A DNA stretch of 64,000 nt from Bacillota bacterium (GTDB lineage: Bacteria > Bacillota > Clostridia > Lachnospirales > Lachnospiraceae), in assembly GCA_023395555.1 (NCBI GenBank), contig JAEWYQ010000073.1:62001-126000 (forward strand), written 5' to 3'. This document shows positions 44,264 to 52,942 of this stretch, piece by piece. Under the pieces are notes generated by a model. It did not search any database and was not told where the DNA came from. It saw only the letters and a list, made by a program, of their open reading frames with translations. Numbering within the stretch: the first letter of the stretch is position 1; every line of letters starts with the position of its first letter. The position numbers and the translations under genes are program-made.

Positions 44264-45466
44264 TTATTTCACAGCACCTTTATTATTAGGAACCTCCTTC
44301 TTCTTCAGCCGGTTGTTAATAAACCTCACAAAGACCAGCTTAAGATAAGCTCCTATCGGCACCGCCAGCAGCATTCCCAGAAAACCTCCCAGAGCGCTGC
44401 CAAAGATCAGAGAAATTATGATGATCAGGGGGTGAATCTTGATGGAGCTGCTTAATAGCCTGGGCCCGATGAGATTGCCGTCGATGGCCTGGATCAAAAA
44501 CAGCGCTATCATCGATATAATCCAGGTGCGGATATCCTGACCGATCAGGCAGACCAGGGTGGTGCTGACATAGGCAACAATGGGTCCGAAGTAAGGAATC
44601 AGATTTCCGATCCCCGCTAATATTCCAATCACAATGGCAAACTTCACTCCGGTGATGGACAGTACAATGCTGATCAGAAACATCATCACAAAGGCATCGA
44701 TCATCTGCCCGCGGATATACCCGGAGAACACATGATCCAGATCCGAGACCATCCGTTTCAGCCCCTCATTCTGCCGCTCGCTGAACAACGCCCTGCAAAT
44801 CTTACTGAGATAGGAAAGGAACATCTTTCCATCAATCAGGAAGTAAATGCCGATGATAATGCTGAAGATAAAGGTGGTCAGATAGCTGGACAAATTGGTA
44901 ACGGAGGTCAGCGTTCCCTCGATGAAGCCCGCCAGGGAGTCCACCAGGAAGGTGGTGCTCTTCAGCACATACTGCTCCAGCTCTCCGGACTGGATATTAA
45001 GCTCCTTCAGCCTGGTGAGAACGGACTGGTAGAAAACATTCAGACTGGCCATGGATTCCTTCGCCAGCGCGATCACATCATCCAACGTTACCAGCCGGAT
45101 CTGGTCGGTAACGGTAAATACCAGCAGGGAAATCAGTCCCAATACCGCCATACACAGCAGAAGCACCGAAGTAACCGCCGCCCAGGTACGGGGCATAACA
45201 ATCCGTTTTAAGAGCCGGGTGGACTTCAGCTTCTGATATCTGCGCTCAAACATATCTACCATCGGATCCATCAGATAAGCAAAGATGAAACCCAGAATCA
45301 CCGGTTTACTTACCTTGATCAGCCAGTGAAGCCGCTCCATAACCTCCTTGATAATCTGCGGAGCACCCTTCACAATCAGACTCAGGGCATAGATAATCAC
45401 TACGGTTATAATAACATACAGGGAAATCAACATGTACTGCTTATTAATCTTATCCTTCCACTTCAT
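44264..45466 (-). CDS. AI-2E family transporter
   Basis: 400-residue polytopic protein of the AI-2E/YdiK/PerM family with about eight hydrophobic segments. The characteristic C-terminal blocks are present: VKFAIVIGILAGIGNLIPYFGP, then LFLIQAIDGNLIGPRLLSSS and HPLIIIISLIFGSALGGFLGMLLAVP. Members export diverse small molecules or ions; despite the name only some handle autoinducer-2, so the substrate is unknown. The start at 45466 overlaps the stop of the cytidylate-kinase-like gene by 4 bases (ATGA), showing translational coupling. Confidence 0.92.
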   Translation of the reverse strand: MKWKDKINKQYMLISLYVIITVVIIYALSLIVKGAPQIIKEVMERLHWLIKVSKPVILGFIFAYLMDPMVDMFERRYQKLKSTRLLKRIVMPRTWAAVTSVLLLCMAVLGLISLLVFTVTDQIRLVTLDDVIALAKESMASLNVFYQSVLTRLKELNIQSGELEQYVLKSTTFLVDSLAGFIEGTLTSVTNLSSYLTTFIFSIIIGIYFLIDGKMFLSYLSKICRALFSERQNEGLKRMVSDLDHVFSGYIRGQMIDAFVMMFLISIVLSITGVKFAIVIGILAGIGNLIPYFGPIVAYVSTTLVCLIGQDIRTWIISMIALFLIQAIDGNLIGPRLLSSSIKIHPLIIIISLIFGSALGGFLGMLLAVPIGAYLKLVFVRFINNRLKKKEVPNNKGAVK

Positions 45467-46098
45467 TCTATTCTTCCCTGCTCCCTTTCTTCTGATTTCA
45501 AGTAGGTGAGAATACACTCCACCGCATTATCAATCCCGGTATAATCACTGCGGAGGGACAGATGGTAATTCTGGGCCCTGCCCCATTTCCCGCCGGCATG
45601 GTAATTATAATAATTCGCCCGCCTCTTATCGGTCCGCAGCAGCTCCTCCTCCGCCTTGCTTTCTTTTATGTGATATTTCTCAATTGCTCTCTTCTTCCTG
45701 GCTTCCAGATCCGCCCAGATAAACACATTCACCACATTGCCGATATCCCGGAGGACATAATCGGCACAGCGTCCGACAATAACGCAGGGGCCCTCCGCCG
45801 CCACCTTCCGTATGACACCGGACTGAGCCAGATACAGCTGATCATCCAGGGACAGATGGGTAAAGCCGATGTCCTGGCTGCCGTAGGCATTCATTCCCAT
45901 AGCCAGGGAATACAGCAGACTGTTGGTTGCCTTCTTCTCCGCATGCTCAAAGGCCTCTTCCGCAAAGCCGCTTTCCTTTGCCGCCCTGGAAATAATCTCA
46001 TTATCATAATACGGAATACCCAGCCTCGCCGCCAGCTTCTCGCCGATCTCTCTTCCACCGCTTCCAAACTGCCGGCTGATTGTAATGATCTTATTCAT
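45463..46098 (-). CDS. Cytidylate kinase-like family protein
   Basis: 211-residue P-loop protein. The N-terminal ITISRQFGSGGREIGEKLA resembles the nucleotide-binding loop of the cytidylate-kinase-like family (PF13189), but with GSGGREIG instead of a standard GxxGxGKS. Later blocks are IPYYDNEIISRAAKES, GPCVIVGRCADYVLRD and VFIWADLEARKKRAIEKYHI. It is shorter than and distinct from Cmk, so its substrate is uncertain. The ATG at 46098 has GGAGG 7 bases upstream. It is coupled to the AI-2E family gene by a 4-base overlap. Confidence 0.88.
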   Translation of the reverse strand: MNKIITISRQFGSGGREIGEKLAARLGIPYYDNEIISRAAKESGFAEEAFEHAEKKATNSLLYSLAMGMNAYGSQDIGFTHLSLDDQLYLAQSGVIRKVAAEGPCVIVGRCADYVLRDIGNVVNVFIWADLEARKKRAIEKYHIKESKAEEELLRTDKRRANYYNYHAGGKWGRAQNYHLSLRSDYTGIDNAVECILTYLKSEEREQGRIE

Positions 46099-46169
46099 CA
46101 AGCTCCCTCCATTTCAATATTTTTAATTAGTATACCACATCTTGCCGAATTGTAGAAGCAATATCCTTA

Positions 46170-48764
46170 TTATAGCAAATTTATTTTCAGATAAATCTTT
46201 CTAGGCAGAGATATCTCCCTGTTTACCTGGACATAGAGACGATTGCGGCAGCTTCGGACCCACTTCAGTTCCTCCGTGGCAATCCGCCCTCTTCCAAATC
46301 TCGCTTTGCGTACAATTTCCATAAGCCGCTCCAGCTCCTGCCCATCCAGATGTCCTCCCTGCTCCCTGATATAGGCTTCACTCTCCTCCAGCAGAGCATT
46401 TTTACCCGGAAGAGACCGGCCGGCCCGGAGAATCTTCTGAATGTCCCCGAACAGGAAGAGAACCTGCTGGTTCACATTACGGGTGGATCTCGCCCTGCTC
46501 CTTTGCCCCACCCGGTAGAGGGATACGGATATCATCGCCAGGCATACAATCCCCAACAGGCTCCAAAGATACAGATGATCCCCTTTCTCCGGCACGTTCT
46601 CCTTCGCCGCTCCGGAAGACCCCTGATCGGCTTTTGCCGGCAGAGTAGGGCGGGGAGCGCCGGACGTGGGAGTAAGGCTGCGGGTAGGCCTGGGCGTGGA
46701 GGTGGGCGCAGGCGTAGGGGCGGGAGAAGGAGAGGGAGTTGCCTCCGGCTCTGTCTCTTCCCCGTCCTCTATGCCTTCACTGATTTTCTCCATTTCCATA
46801 GCCAGGGTAGTGTTATAGCTTACCGAAGCCCCGGGGGTGAACTCCACTGGAATCCACCCGCAGTTATCATAATAAACCTCTGCCCAGGCGTGGGCATGAT
46901 AATCCATGACATCGGCCACAGACTGCTGAAGCTCCATTGACAGCTTCCCCAAACCGGTATAGCGGGTTACCTCCTGATGGCCGGAGCTTTGAACCACCGC
47001 CTCCTGTCCGAAAGCATAGCCCTCCGCATATCTTGCGGGGATGCCCATGGCGCGGAGCATCAGAACGGCTGCCGAGGCATAATGTACGCAGTAGCCCGTC
47101 TTATTTTCATATAAAAAATATTCTACATAATCCTTTCCCTCCGGCAGCACTCCCGGTGCCAGAGAATAGCTGGTATTCCCGGCCAGATATTTTCTGACGT
47201 ATTCTATCTTTTCCGCTATACTGCCCGCCCCGGCTGCTTCTGCCTGCTCAGATGAAAAATCCTGCTTAATCCTCTCCACTCCCTCTTCGGGAAGTATGGT
47301 ATAAGCCCGGTACACATAATCCCGGTACCGCTTCTCATATGCCATATAGCTGTCGGCCCAGTCCCCAAGCCGCATGGATTCGGCATATTTGTTCAGAAAG
47401 GATATCCCGTAATAATACCGGTATTCCCAATGCTCCGCCCTGTTTGACGGCGCAGCATACAAATCCTGTTCATACCGGATATCCTTCATAACGTCATAAT
47501 CCATAAAATAGGGCGCATATAGATATTTCCTGTCAGCCCCCCTGTAATCGATCACCATACCGCTCCGGCTCAGACTGTATTCAGCCCCGCCAGGGTTCTG
47601 CCCCTGATCCCCCTGCCATGTCATCTCCGTCTGAAAACGCTTTAAAAAGAGGCTCATCTGGTTCATCGGGTAAAACAGCTCCTCGTTAAACTCTTCTGCC
47701 AGCCTTTCGTATTCCTGCCGCATCTCCTCTGAATGACTTTCCCACCGGTCACCGGTATAAAAGCTTCCCACGTAGCCCCTCAGGTAAATTCCCTCCGCCA
47801 CGGATTCTGACGGTGCAATTACCCTGAGATGCTTCACATTCTCATAACGGACCTCCCCCGTCTTAGACAGCTCCCCTCCGCTTAAGCCGGTGGAGGATAT
47901 CTGCCGGCGCTCCGCCCGGAAGCGGTTAAACCGGTCCTCCAGATCCGCCAGGGAGACACGGTTCATCGCCGTCTGTATCTTTGATTTAAGCTCACGGATA
48001 CCGGTAACTTCATTATACTGTTCCCTGGATACAAGGAGCCTCATCAAAAAGAATATCGTAATACAGAGTATGCTGAGCCAGCCGGCCGTACGGCTGCTGA
48101 CCCGGTGAAACAAGGAGCGGTGGATCTGGTGAGAACGGTGCCTGACACCGGATCGCCCAAGATAAAGGAGGCATACCACATATGGAACCAGATACCGCTC
48201 GGAAGGAATCATTCCAAGGAGGAAGCAGGCGCTCACCGGCAGGAGCATAATCAGCCCTCCGATCCTTACCAGCCGATTACGGACCACCGCTATTGCCAAA
48301 AGCGTGCTAAAAGGCAGGGATATCATAATGACCAGCAGCGTGGTGTCCGCCCTCGCCGTTGTCATATCCGCTAAAAATCTCAGCCGCGGGGTTTCATAAT
48401 AATTCGAAATAAGCTCAAACAGCAGATTTTCTGTCAGGTAAAAGCCGTTTGCAATCCGATCCAGTCTGCTGTAAAAGAACAGCCCATAGGTAAGAATCCC
48501 AAAAAACAATTTAACCAGTTCATAGGCAGGAATTAAGCACAGGCCAAATATGGCCGCGGAATAGATCAGCATCATTCCGTTGATCCGCAGCATATCGCAG
48601 GGAATTCCGATACATTCCACAAGCATGGCAATTCCGCTCCAGCTTCCGATTGCTATAACCAGAAACTGAAACAATCTTGTGAAGAAAGGAACCCCTGTCC
48701 TGTTCTCCTCCTCAATCTGTACGATAGATTCCATATTTACGCCATCTTCATAACGCTGGTGCAT
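46170..48764 (-). CDS. Transglutaminase-like membrane protein (TgpA-like, DUF4129 tail)
   Basis: 864-residue protein. About six membrane helices lie in residues 25-250. An extracellular region then contains a transglutaminase-like core with catalytic Cys in NKTGYCVHYASAAVLMLRAM, His in DVMDYHAHAWAEVYYDNCGW and the following FTPG. A Pro/Thr/Ser-rich linker leads to one more helix (HLYLWSLLGIVCLAMISVSL) and a cytoplasmic tail of the DUF4129 kind (YIREQGGHLDGQELERLMEI). The frame opens at 48875. Candidate ATGs are 48875, 48764 and 48734; none has a strong ribosome site, so the start is uncertain. A REP-like 14-mer (48136-48149) lies within the coding sequence. Third gene of the MoxR-DUF58-transglutaminase operon. 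Confidence 0.88.
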   Translation of the reverse strand: MHQRYEDGVNMESIVQIEEENRTGVPFFTRLFQFLVIAIGSWSGIAMLVECIGIPCDMLRINGMMLIYSAAIFGLCLIPAYELVKLFFGILTYGLFFYSRLDRIANGFYLTENLLFELISNYYETPRLRFLADMTTARADTTLLVIMISLPFSTLLAIAVVRNRLVRIGGLIMLLPVSACFLLGMIPSERYLVPYVVCLLYLGRSGVRHRSHQIHRSLFHRVSSRTAGWLSILCITIFFLMRLLVSREQYNEVTGIRELKSKIQTAMNRVSLADLEDRFNRFRAERRQISSTGLSGGELSKTGEVRYENVKHLRVIAPSESVAEGIYLRGYVGSFYTGDRWESHSEEMRQEYERLAEEFNEELFYPMNQMSLFLKRFQTEMTWQGDQGQNPGGAEYSLSRSGMVIDYRGADRKYLYAPYFMDYDVMKDIRYEQDLYAAPSNRAEHWEYRYYYGISFLNKYAESMRLGDWADSYMAYEKRYRDYVYRAYTILPEEGVERIKQDFSSEQAEAAGAGSIAEKIEYVRKYLAGNTSYSLAPGVLPEGKDYVEYFLYENKTGYCVHYASAAVLMLRAMGIPARYAEGYAFGQEAVVQSSGHQEVTRYTGLGKLSMELQQSVADVMDYHAHAWAEVYYDNCGWIPVEFTPGASVSYNTTLAMEMEKISEGIEDGEETEPEATPSPSPAPTPAPTSTPRPTRSLTPTSGAPRPTLPAKADQGSSGAAKENVPEKGDHLYLWSLLGIVCLAMISVSLYRVGQRSRARSTRNVNQQVLFLFGDIQKILRAGRSLPGKNALLEESEAYIREQGGHLDGQELERLMEIVRKARFGRGRIATEELKWVRSCRNRLYVQVNREISLPRKIYLKINLL
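48136..48149. repeat. Copy of the REP-like arm inside the transglutaminase gene
   Basis: CGGTGCCTGACACC is identical to the right arm of the palindrome at 22919-22951. It encodes part of a GRSGVRHRS loop between two membrane helices on the minus strand. Confidence 0.5.
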
Positions 48765-48849
48765 CAAAATATCCACGCCTTTCTCACTGCCTGCAAACCG
48801 CTGTCTGCTCTTTTTCTGCCGCTCTGCCGAACTACAATCCGAAATCCCT

Positions 48850-50079
48850 TTATGCCTCCAGATCCTGCCGGACATGGCGGGGATTCACCGGAATCAGGGA
48901 TATTCCCGTATCCTCCAGCTGCCGGGCAAGCTCCGCCGCGGGAACTTCACTCTCCAGACGGTCTCGGGCATTCCCATCGGGATCTCCGTGGAAATATCCC
49001 AGACAGACCAGCTGCCGGACCGCCGCCTGCAGATCAGACAATGCCTGTATATATTTCTCCGGACGATCTCCGGTGACTAAAATCATATTAGAATACTGCT
49101 CCCTCGGATACTCCGCATAGTAGGCGCCAAGGGCATCCGTACCGGATGCATAGGGCCTTGCACGCAGCAGCCCGTCCATCGCCTCAAACAAATCCTTCTC
49201 CTCGGAGACCCGTATCCTCCGGCAGATCTTATCCTTTTCCTCATACCAGGCAAAATAATGGAGCCGTCCCGATAAAAGCATGGAATAGGACAGGGAAAGG
49301 GCACATTCCGTAAGGGCATCCATCCACAGAAGACGATTTCTTCCCTTCGGAACACACAGATCAACAAAGAGAAGTGTGGAGCAGCCCAGAGGCTCACTGA
49401 ATTCCTTAATCATAAGCTGGTCCTGCTTCCTGCTGAGCTTCCAGTGAATTCTCTGGATTCGGTCCCCTTCACGGTACTCCCGGATAGAGAATACCTCCGA
49501 AGGATCATCCCCGCTTCTCACCGCCGAATAATATTCGCTGTCCGCAATGCCGGTGTGCAGTGCGGAGAACAGATGCTCCGGCAGCTCATGATACTCCGGC
49601 AGAACTGCCGCCGCCAGGACGTCCTTTTTCTTCTTCTCCAGGGAAAACAATCTCAGATAATCGAAAACCCGGACAGACCTCAGGGATATCTCCAGATTCC
49701 CGGCATATTCAGAATATAAATTAAGGGTAACATTGGCCTTCGTCCGCGCATCCACCGATACCAGGAATTTCTTCCGATGAGTTCGTGCCGAATACACATT
49801 CCTGCAGGTCAGATATATTTTTATGCCGGACATGGGGAATATAGAGGAATTGTCCAATCGGACGGTTACCGGAATCGCCTCTCCCTTCTTTGCCACATGA
49901 ACCTCCGATAGCAGCTCCGCCTTGAGCCTGCCGTACAGGTAACAAAGCTGGGCAAACAGGAAGAAGGGCAGAACTGCCATAGTCAAAAAGAGGATTCCCA
50001 TATGATATGTGTTATACAGAACCGACAGCAGACCCAGGGCAGCCAGCAGCACCAGATATTTAATAAAATTGCGCAGCAT
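48850..50079 (-). CDS. DUF58 domain-containing protein
   Basis: 409-residue membrane-attached protein. Two N-terminal hydrophobic segments are present (about 9-27 and 28-50). A beta-rich middle follows, then the DUF58 motif SGDDPSEVFSIREYREGDRI with RIHWKLSRKQDQLMIKEF (about 195-225). A von Willebrand A-like C-terminal fold begins LLFVDLCVPKGRNRLLWMDA. Genes of this type accompany MoxR ATPases and transglutaminase-like proteins, and the set is thought to assemble or mature envelope complexes. A 21-base gap separates it from the MoxR gene. Confidence 0.9.
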   Translation of the reverse strand: MLRNFIKYLVLLAALGLLSVLYNTYHMGILFLTMAVLPFFLFAQLCYLYGRLKAELLSEVHVAKKGEAIPVTVRLDNSSIFPMSGIKIYLTCRNVYSARTHRKKFLVSVDARTKANVTLNLYSEYAGNLEISLRSVRVFDYLRLFSLEKKKKDVLAAAVLPEYHELPEHLFSALHTGIADSEYYSAVRSGDDPSEVFSIREYREGDRIQRIHWKLSRKQDQLMIKEFSEPLGCSTLLFVDLCVPKGRNRLLWMDALTECALSLSYSMLLSGRLHYFAWYEEKDKICRRIRVSEEKDLFEAMDGLLRARPYASGTDALGAYYAEYPREQYSNMILVTGDRPEKYIQALSDLQAAVRQLVCLGYFHGDPDGNARDRLESEVPAAELARQLEDTGISLIPVNPRHVRQDLEA

Positions 50080-50100
50080 CCCGTCACCCCGTTCCTTTCC

Positions 50101-51054
50101 TCAGCGCTCTTTCGCCAGGATTCTGGGCGCCTTAACCGTCCTCAGAATATCGTCCAGAAGGTTGTCCACCGTCACATTGTTAATCCGGGCTTTTGATTTC
50201 AAAATAATCCGGTGGGATGCCACATCCTTAAAAATCATCTGCACATCCGAGGGAAGCACATATTCCCTCCGGTTCAAGAATGCAATTGCCTTCACGATAT
50301 TCATGACAGCAAGAGATCCTCTCGGACTGACTCCCAGCTCAATCAAGGGATTCTCCCTGGTCTTCTGAACCAGAAGAGCGATATATTCATAGATGGAATC
50401 GTGGATGTACACCTCGTCCACCAGATTTTGCATGGTCAGAATATCCTCCCGCTCCACTACCCGGACAATCCGGTCCAGAGGATTGGAGCCCTGGCGTTCC
50501 TTTAGAATCCCGATCTCACTGCGAATATCAGGATAACCCATGGACAGGCGGATCATAAAACGATCCAGTTGGGATTCCGGCAGCATCTGGGTTCCCACGG
50601 AACCGATGGGATTCTGGGTCGCCATAACAACAAAGGGCTTGGGAACCTCCCTGGTAACACCGTCCACCGTTACCTTTCCCTCTTCCATCACCTCCAGCAG
50701 GGCGGACTGGGTCTTAGAGGAGGTACGGTTGATTTCATCCGCCAGAAACAGATTGCACATAATGGCCCCCGGCTTATACTGATAGCCGTCTCCCTCCCGG
50801 TTCAGCAGATGAAAGCCCACCACATCCGTAGGCAGTACATCCGGGGTGAACTGAAGCCGGCGGTGTTCCAGCTCCATCGCCTTAGAGAAAGCCAGAGCCA
50901 GGGTGGTCTTCCCCACACCCGGATAATCCTCCAGCAGAATATGTCCCTTTGCCAGGATTGCGGTGAGAACCTTTTCTACAATAACCCGCTTGCCCACCAC
51001 AGCTTTATTCACTTCATCCATTATCTGTACCGCTATTCCGTTATATGGAACCAT
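50101..51054 (-). CDS. MoxR-family AAA+ ATPase
   Basis: 317-residue cytoplasmic AAA+ chaperone. Walker A is LLEDYPGVGKTTLALAF (about residues 40-56), Walker B is NLFLADEINRTSSKTQSALL (about 102-121), sensor 1 is VMATQNPIGSVGTQMLPESQ, and the arginine-finger/sensor region is GVSPRGSLAVMNIVKAIAFL. GGAGGAAGG precedes the ATG. It is the first gene of the operon with DUF58 and transglutaminase-like genes, the standard MoxR-proper arrangement, and presumably remodels those membrane proteins. Confidence 0.95.
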   Translation of the reverse strand: MVPYNGIAVQIMDEVNKAVVGKRVIVEKVLTAILAKGHILLEDYPGVGKTTLALAFSKAMELEHRRLQFTPDVLPTDVVGFHLLNREGDGYQYKPGAIMCNLFLADEINRTSSKTQSALLEVMEEGKVTVDGVTREVPKPFVVMATQNPIGSVGTQMLPESQLDRFMIRLSMGYPDIRSEIGILKERQGSNPLDRIVRVVEREDILTMQNLVDEVYIHDSIYEYIALLVQKTRENPLIELGVSPRGSLAVMNIVKAIAFLNRREYVLPSDVQMIFKDVASHRIILKSKARINNVTVDNLLDDILRTVKAPRILAKER

Positions 51055-51149
51055 AACCTTCCTCCTGCCTGTCTGTCTCCACAGCTTTCTTCTTCCCGCT
51101 ACGAACCCTATACTCTATCATCACGGACCCTTCTCCTACCACCCTGTCA

Positions 51150-51300
51150 TCCGCAGATTAGGAGCTCGGGCCCCATGGACTAATCGTCCGCAGATTAGGA
51201 GCTCAGTCCTTCGGCCTTCGCTCACGTTGCACTTATCCATGACGTCCATGTCATTGATTCAAGCGAGCTTGATCAATGACATAGCCATCATGGACTAATC
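51150..51300. repeat. Intergenic palindromic/direct-repeat element
   Basis: TCCGCAGATTAGGAGCTC is duplicated at 51150-51167 and 51187-51204. CATGGACTAATC is duplicated at 51174-51185 and 51289-51300. Between them a long hairpin (51248-51258 plus 51260-51264 with 51267-51271 plus 51272-51282, one bulged T) covers ATGTCATTGAT. The whole resembles, in plan, the element at 31788-31907. Confidence 0.65.
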
Positions 51301-51370
51301 TGCTCATCTTGGATATTATAACATATATTTACACAATTTCAACGAACCCTGTAAAATTATTGTTAATATA

Positions 51371-51398
51371 TTGACTTATCCTGCAAATCGTATAAAAT
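51371..51398 (+). promoter_or_regulatory. Promoter of the PrsA/SurA-like gene
   Basis: TTGACT (51371-51376), 16 bases, then TAAAAT (51393-51398), 33 bases before the GTG start. Confidence 0.65.
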
Positions 51399-51431
51399 TA
51401 TCTTCATGAGAATACTATGGAGGTAGCATAA

Positions 51432-52529
51432 GTGAACAAATCAAAAAGAATTAAGAAAGTCGCTGCGGAGACCGGCACACATGACAAAAGCAAGGACCGG
51501 GTGGTCAGCTCTAAGGTATTACGGATTGTATCCATTATTTTTGTTGTTGTTTTAGTGGGGGCGTTACTTTTCGACCAGCTTTACGAGAGCACCCTGTTAA
51601 GGGTTGATGGGAAGAAATATCATTTAAAGGATTTATCCTATTACTTCTATACAGTGGAGTCCCAGTACGATTATCTGGATCAGATGTTTGGCGGCAACGG
51701 GGCTTATTGGAATATGGCTGCCGATGAGAGCGGAGCCACCATCCGTGATATGGCAAAGGAAGAGGTAATAAACAGCGCGATTGCCAGTGAGGTTTTGTAC
51801 AACGAAGCCGTGTCCCAGGGCTATTCCTTAACGGATGAGGAGAAGACCAATGTGAACAATACGGTAGAATCCATGATGAAAGACTCTCTTACCGAAGCAG
51901 TGATTGCCAAGAACAAATTTACCAAAGAATATCTCACCGACATGCTCGGCAAGTCTGCCCTGATCTCCCGGTTCCGTCAGGACCGGATTGATGAACTGGA
52001 TATCGATGACGAAGGAATTAAGGCAGGCATTTCCTATGATGAATACCGCCAGTATGATGTTGAATACCTCTTCGTCTCCAAGAAGACCGTCAACGAGAAC
52101 AACGAGGCGGCGGACAAGACACAGGAGCAGATAACCGCGGATCTCCAGCTTCTGGACACCTATCTGGAGAAAGCAAAGACTGCCGAAGACTGGTCAGGCC
52201 TTCTTCCCGAGGAAGAGAAAACCGTCACCTACCGGTCCACGGATTTCATAGAATCGAAGTCCATCTTTGATGAGGATCTTACCGCCAAAGTCATAGCGAT
52301 GGAAAACAATACGATCAGTGAAGTCCAGGAGACAGACACCGGTTATTACGTGGTGCGCATGATTAACAACAACTCCTCCGAAAGCTATGACAATGCGGTA
52401 TCCGATGCCATCGCCTCCGCTGAAAGCAAGGGCTTTGATGAGTTATACCAGGAGATTCTGAAGAAACACGAATACAAGGTAAACGAAGGCGCGCTGCGTT
52501 CCCTGACCATGGGAAGCATTACCCTGTAA
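51432..52529 (+). CDS. Membrane-anchored PrsA/SurA-like peptidylprolyl isomerase family protein
   Basis: 365-residue extracytoplasmic protein with one N-terminal membrane helix at about 28-46 (VLRIVSIIFVVVLVGALLF). The SurA-N-like helical chaperone region covers about 60-200 (VDGKKYHLKDLSYYFYTVES, AKEEVINSAIASEVLYNEAV). A degenerate parvulin-like domain follows, about 205-335, with a TGYYVVRMINN end motif (residue 300). Key parvulin active-site residues are not clearly present, so it may be a chaperone without isomerase activity. It starts at GTG 51432 with TGGAGGTAG upstream. It is followed by a small Ser/Gly-rich gene. Confidence 0.8.
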   Translation: MNKSKRIKKVAAETGTHDKSKDRVVSSKVLRIVSIIFVVVLVGALLFDQLYESTLLRVDGKKYHLKDLSYYFYTVESQYDYLDQMFGGNGAYWNMAADESGATIRDMAKEEVINSAIASEVLYNEAVSQGYSLTDEEKTNVNNTVESMMKDSLTEAVIAKNKFTKEYLTDMLGKSALISRFRQDRIDELDIDDEGIKAGISYDEYRQYDVEYLFVSKKTVNENNEAADKTQEQITADLQLLDTYLEKAKTAEDWSGLLPEEEKTVTYRSTDFIESKSIFDEDLTAKVIAMENNTISEVQETDTGYYVVRMINNNSSESYDNAVSDAIASAESKGFDELYQEILKKHEYKVNEGALRSLTMGSITL

Positions 52530-52620
52530 TAATCCTTTTGCTATAAGATTGTATTGTTTCACACGAATAATATTCTCTTTTCCGGCAAGAATCAAAGATA
52601 AAAGCAGAAAGGAGAAGGCT

Positions 52621-52785
52621 ATGGCAAAGAACAACACGTCCAATCGCGGCACAGACCGCCGCGACAGCTCCGGTACCGGTAAGTCCGGCAGCTCCGGCAC
52701 CAACAAATCCGGCAACTCCGTAAAGGATAATCATACGAATCAGCCGGACAACCGTCCGCCGCGCAGCGGCCCCGGAGGAGCCTGA
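52621..52785 (+). CDS. Small Ser/Gly/Asn-rich hypothetical protein
   Basis: 54 residues, very hydrophilic and low complexity (NRGTDRRDSSGTGKSGSSGT, then NKSGNSVKDN and a Pro-rich end), with no membrane helix, signal peptide or cysteine. It is supported as a gene by the near-ideal ribosome site AAAGGAGAAGGCT before the ATG, the short 91-base distance from the gene upstream, and a hairpin right after the stop. Unknown function; likely intrinsically disordered, possibly spore or stress related by composition only. Confidence 0.6.
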   Translation: MAKNNTSNRGTDRRDSSGTGKSGSSGTNKSGNSVKDNHTNQPDNRPPRSGPGGA

Positions 52786-52796
52786 ATAAACAGCCG

Positions 52797-52842
52797 AACA
52801 GCACCTGCATATCCATTATTATACCGGATGGCTGGTGCTGTT
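52797..52842 (+). terminator. Terminator after the small Ser/Gly-rich gene
   Basis: Stem AACAGCACC (52797-52805) with GGTGCTGTT (52834-52842), extended by ATCC/GGAT inside. It is followed by TCTATG, only a weak T-run. Confidence 0.6.
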
Positions 52843-52942
52843 TCTATGATCCCGTTATGGTATAAGAACCTAGTAGCTTTTTAAAAATACTGTGCTATAA
52901 TAAACATTACCATACATAATGTAAAGGAGTTTTATAATCACC

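Larger units (their letters stand above)
51055..51431. other. 377-base gap holding a repeat element and the prsA-like promoter
   Basis: The gap lies between the divergent MoxR and PrsA/SurA-like genes. It contains the palindromic/direct-repeat element at 51150-51300 and the plus-strand promoter at 51371-51398. No coding potential of note. No clear minus-strand promoter for the MoxR operon was recognised. Confidence 0.6.
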
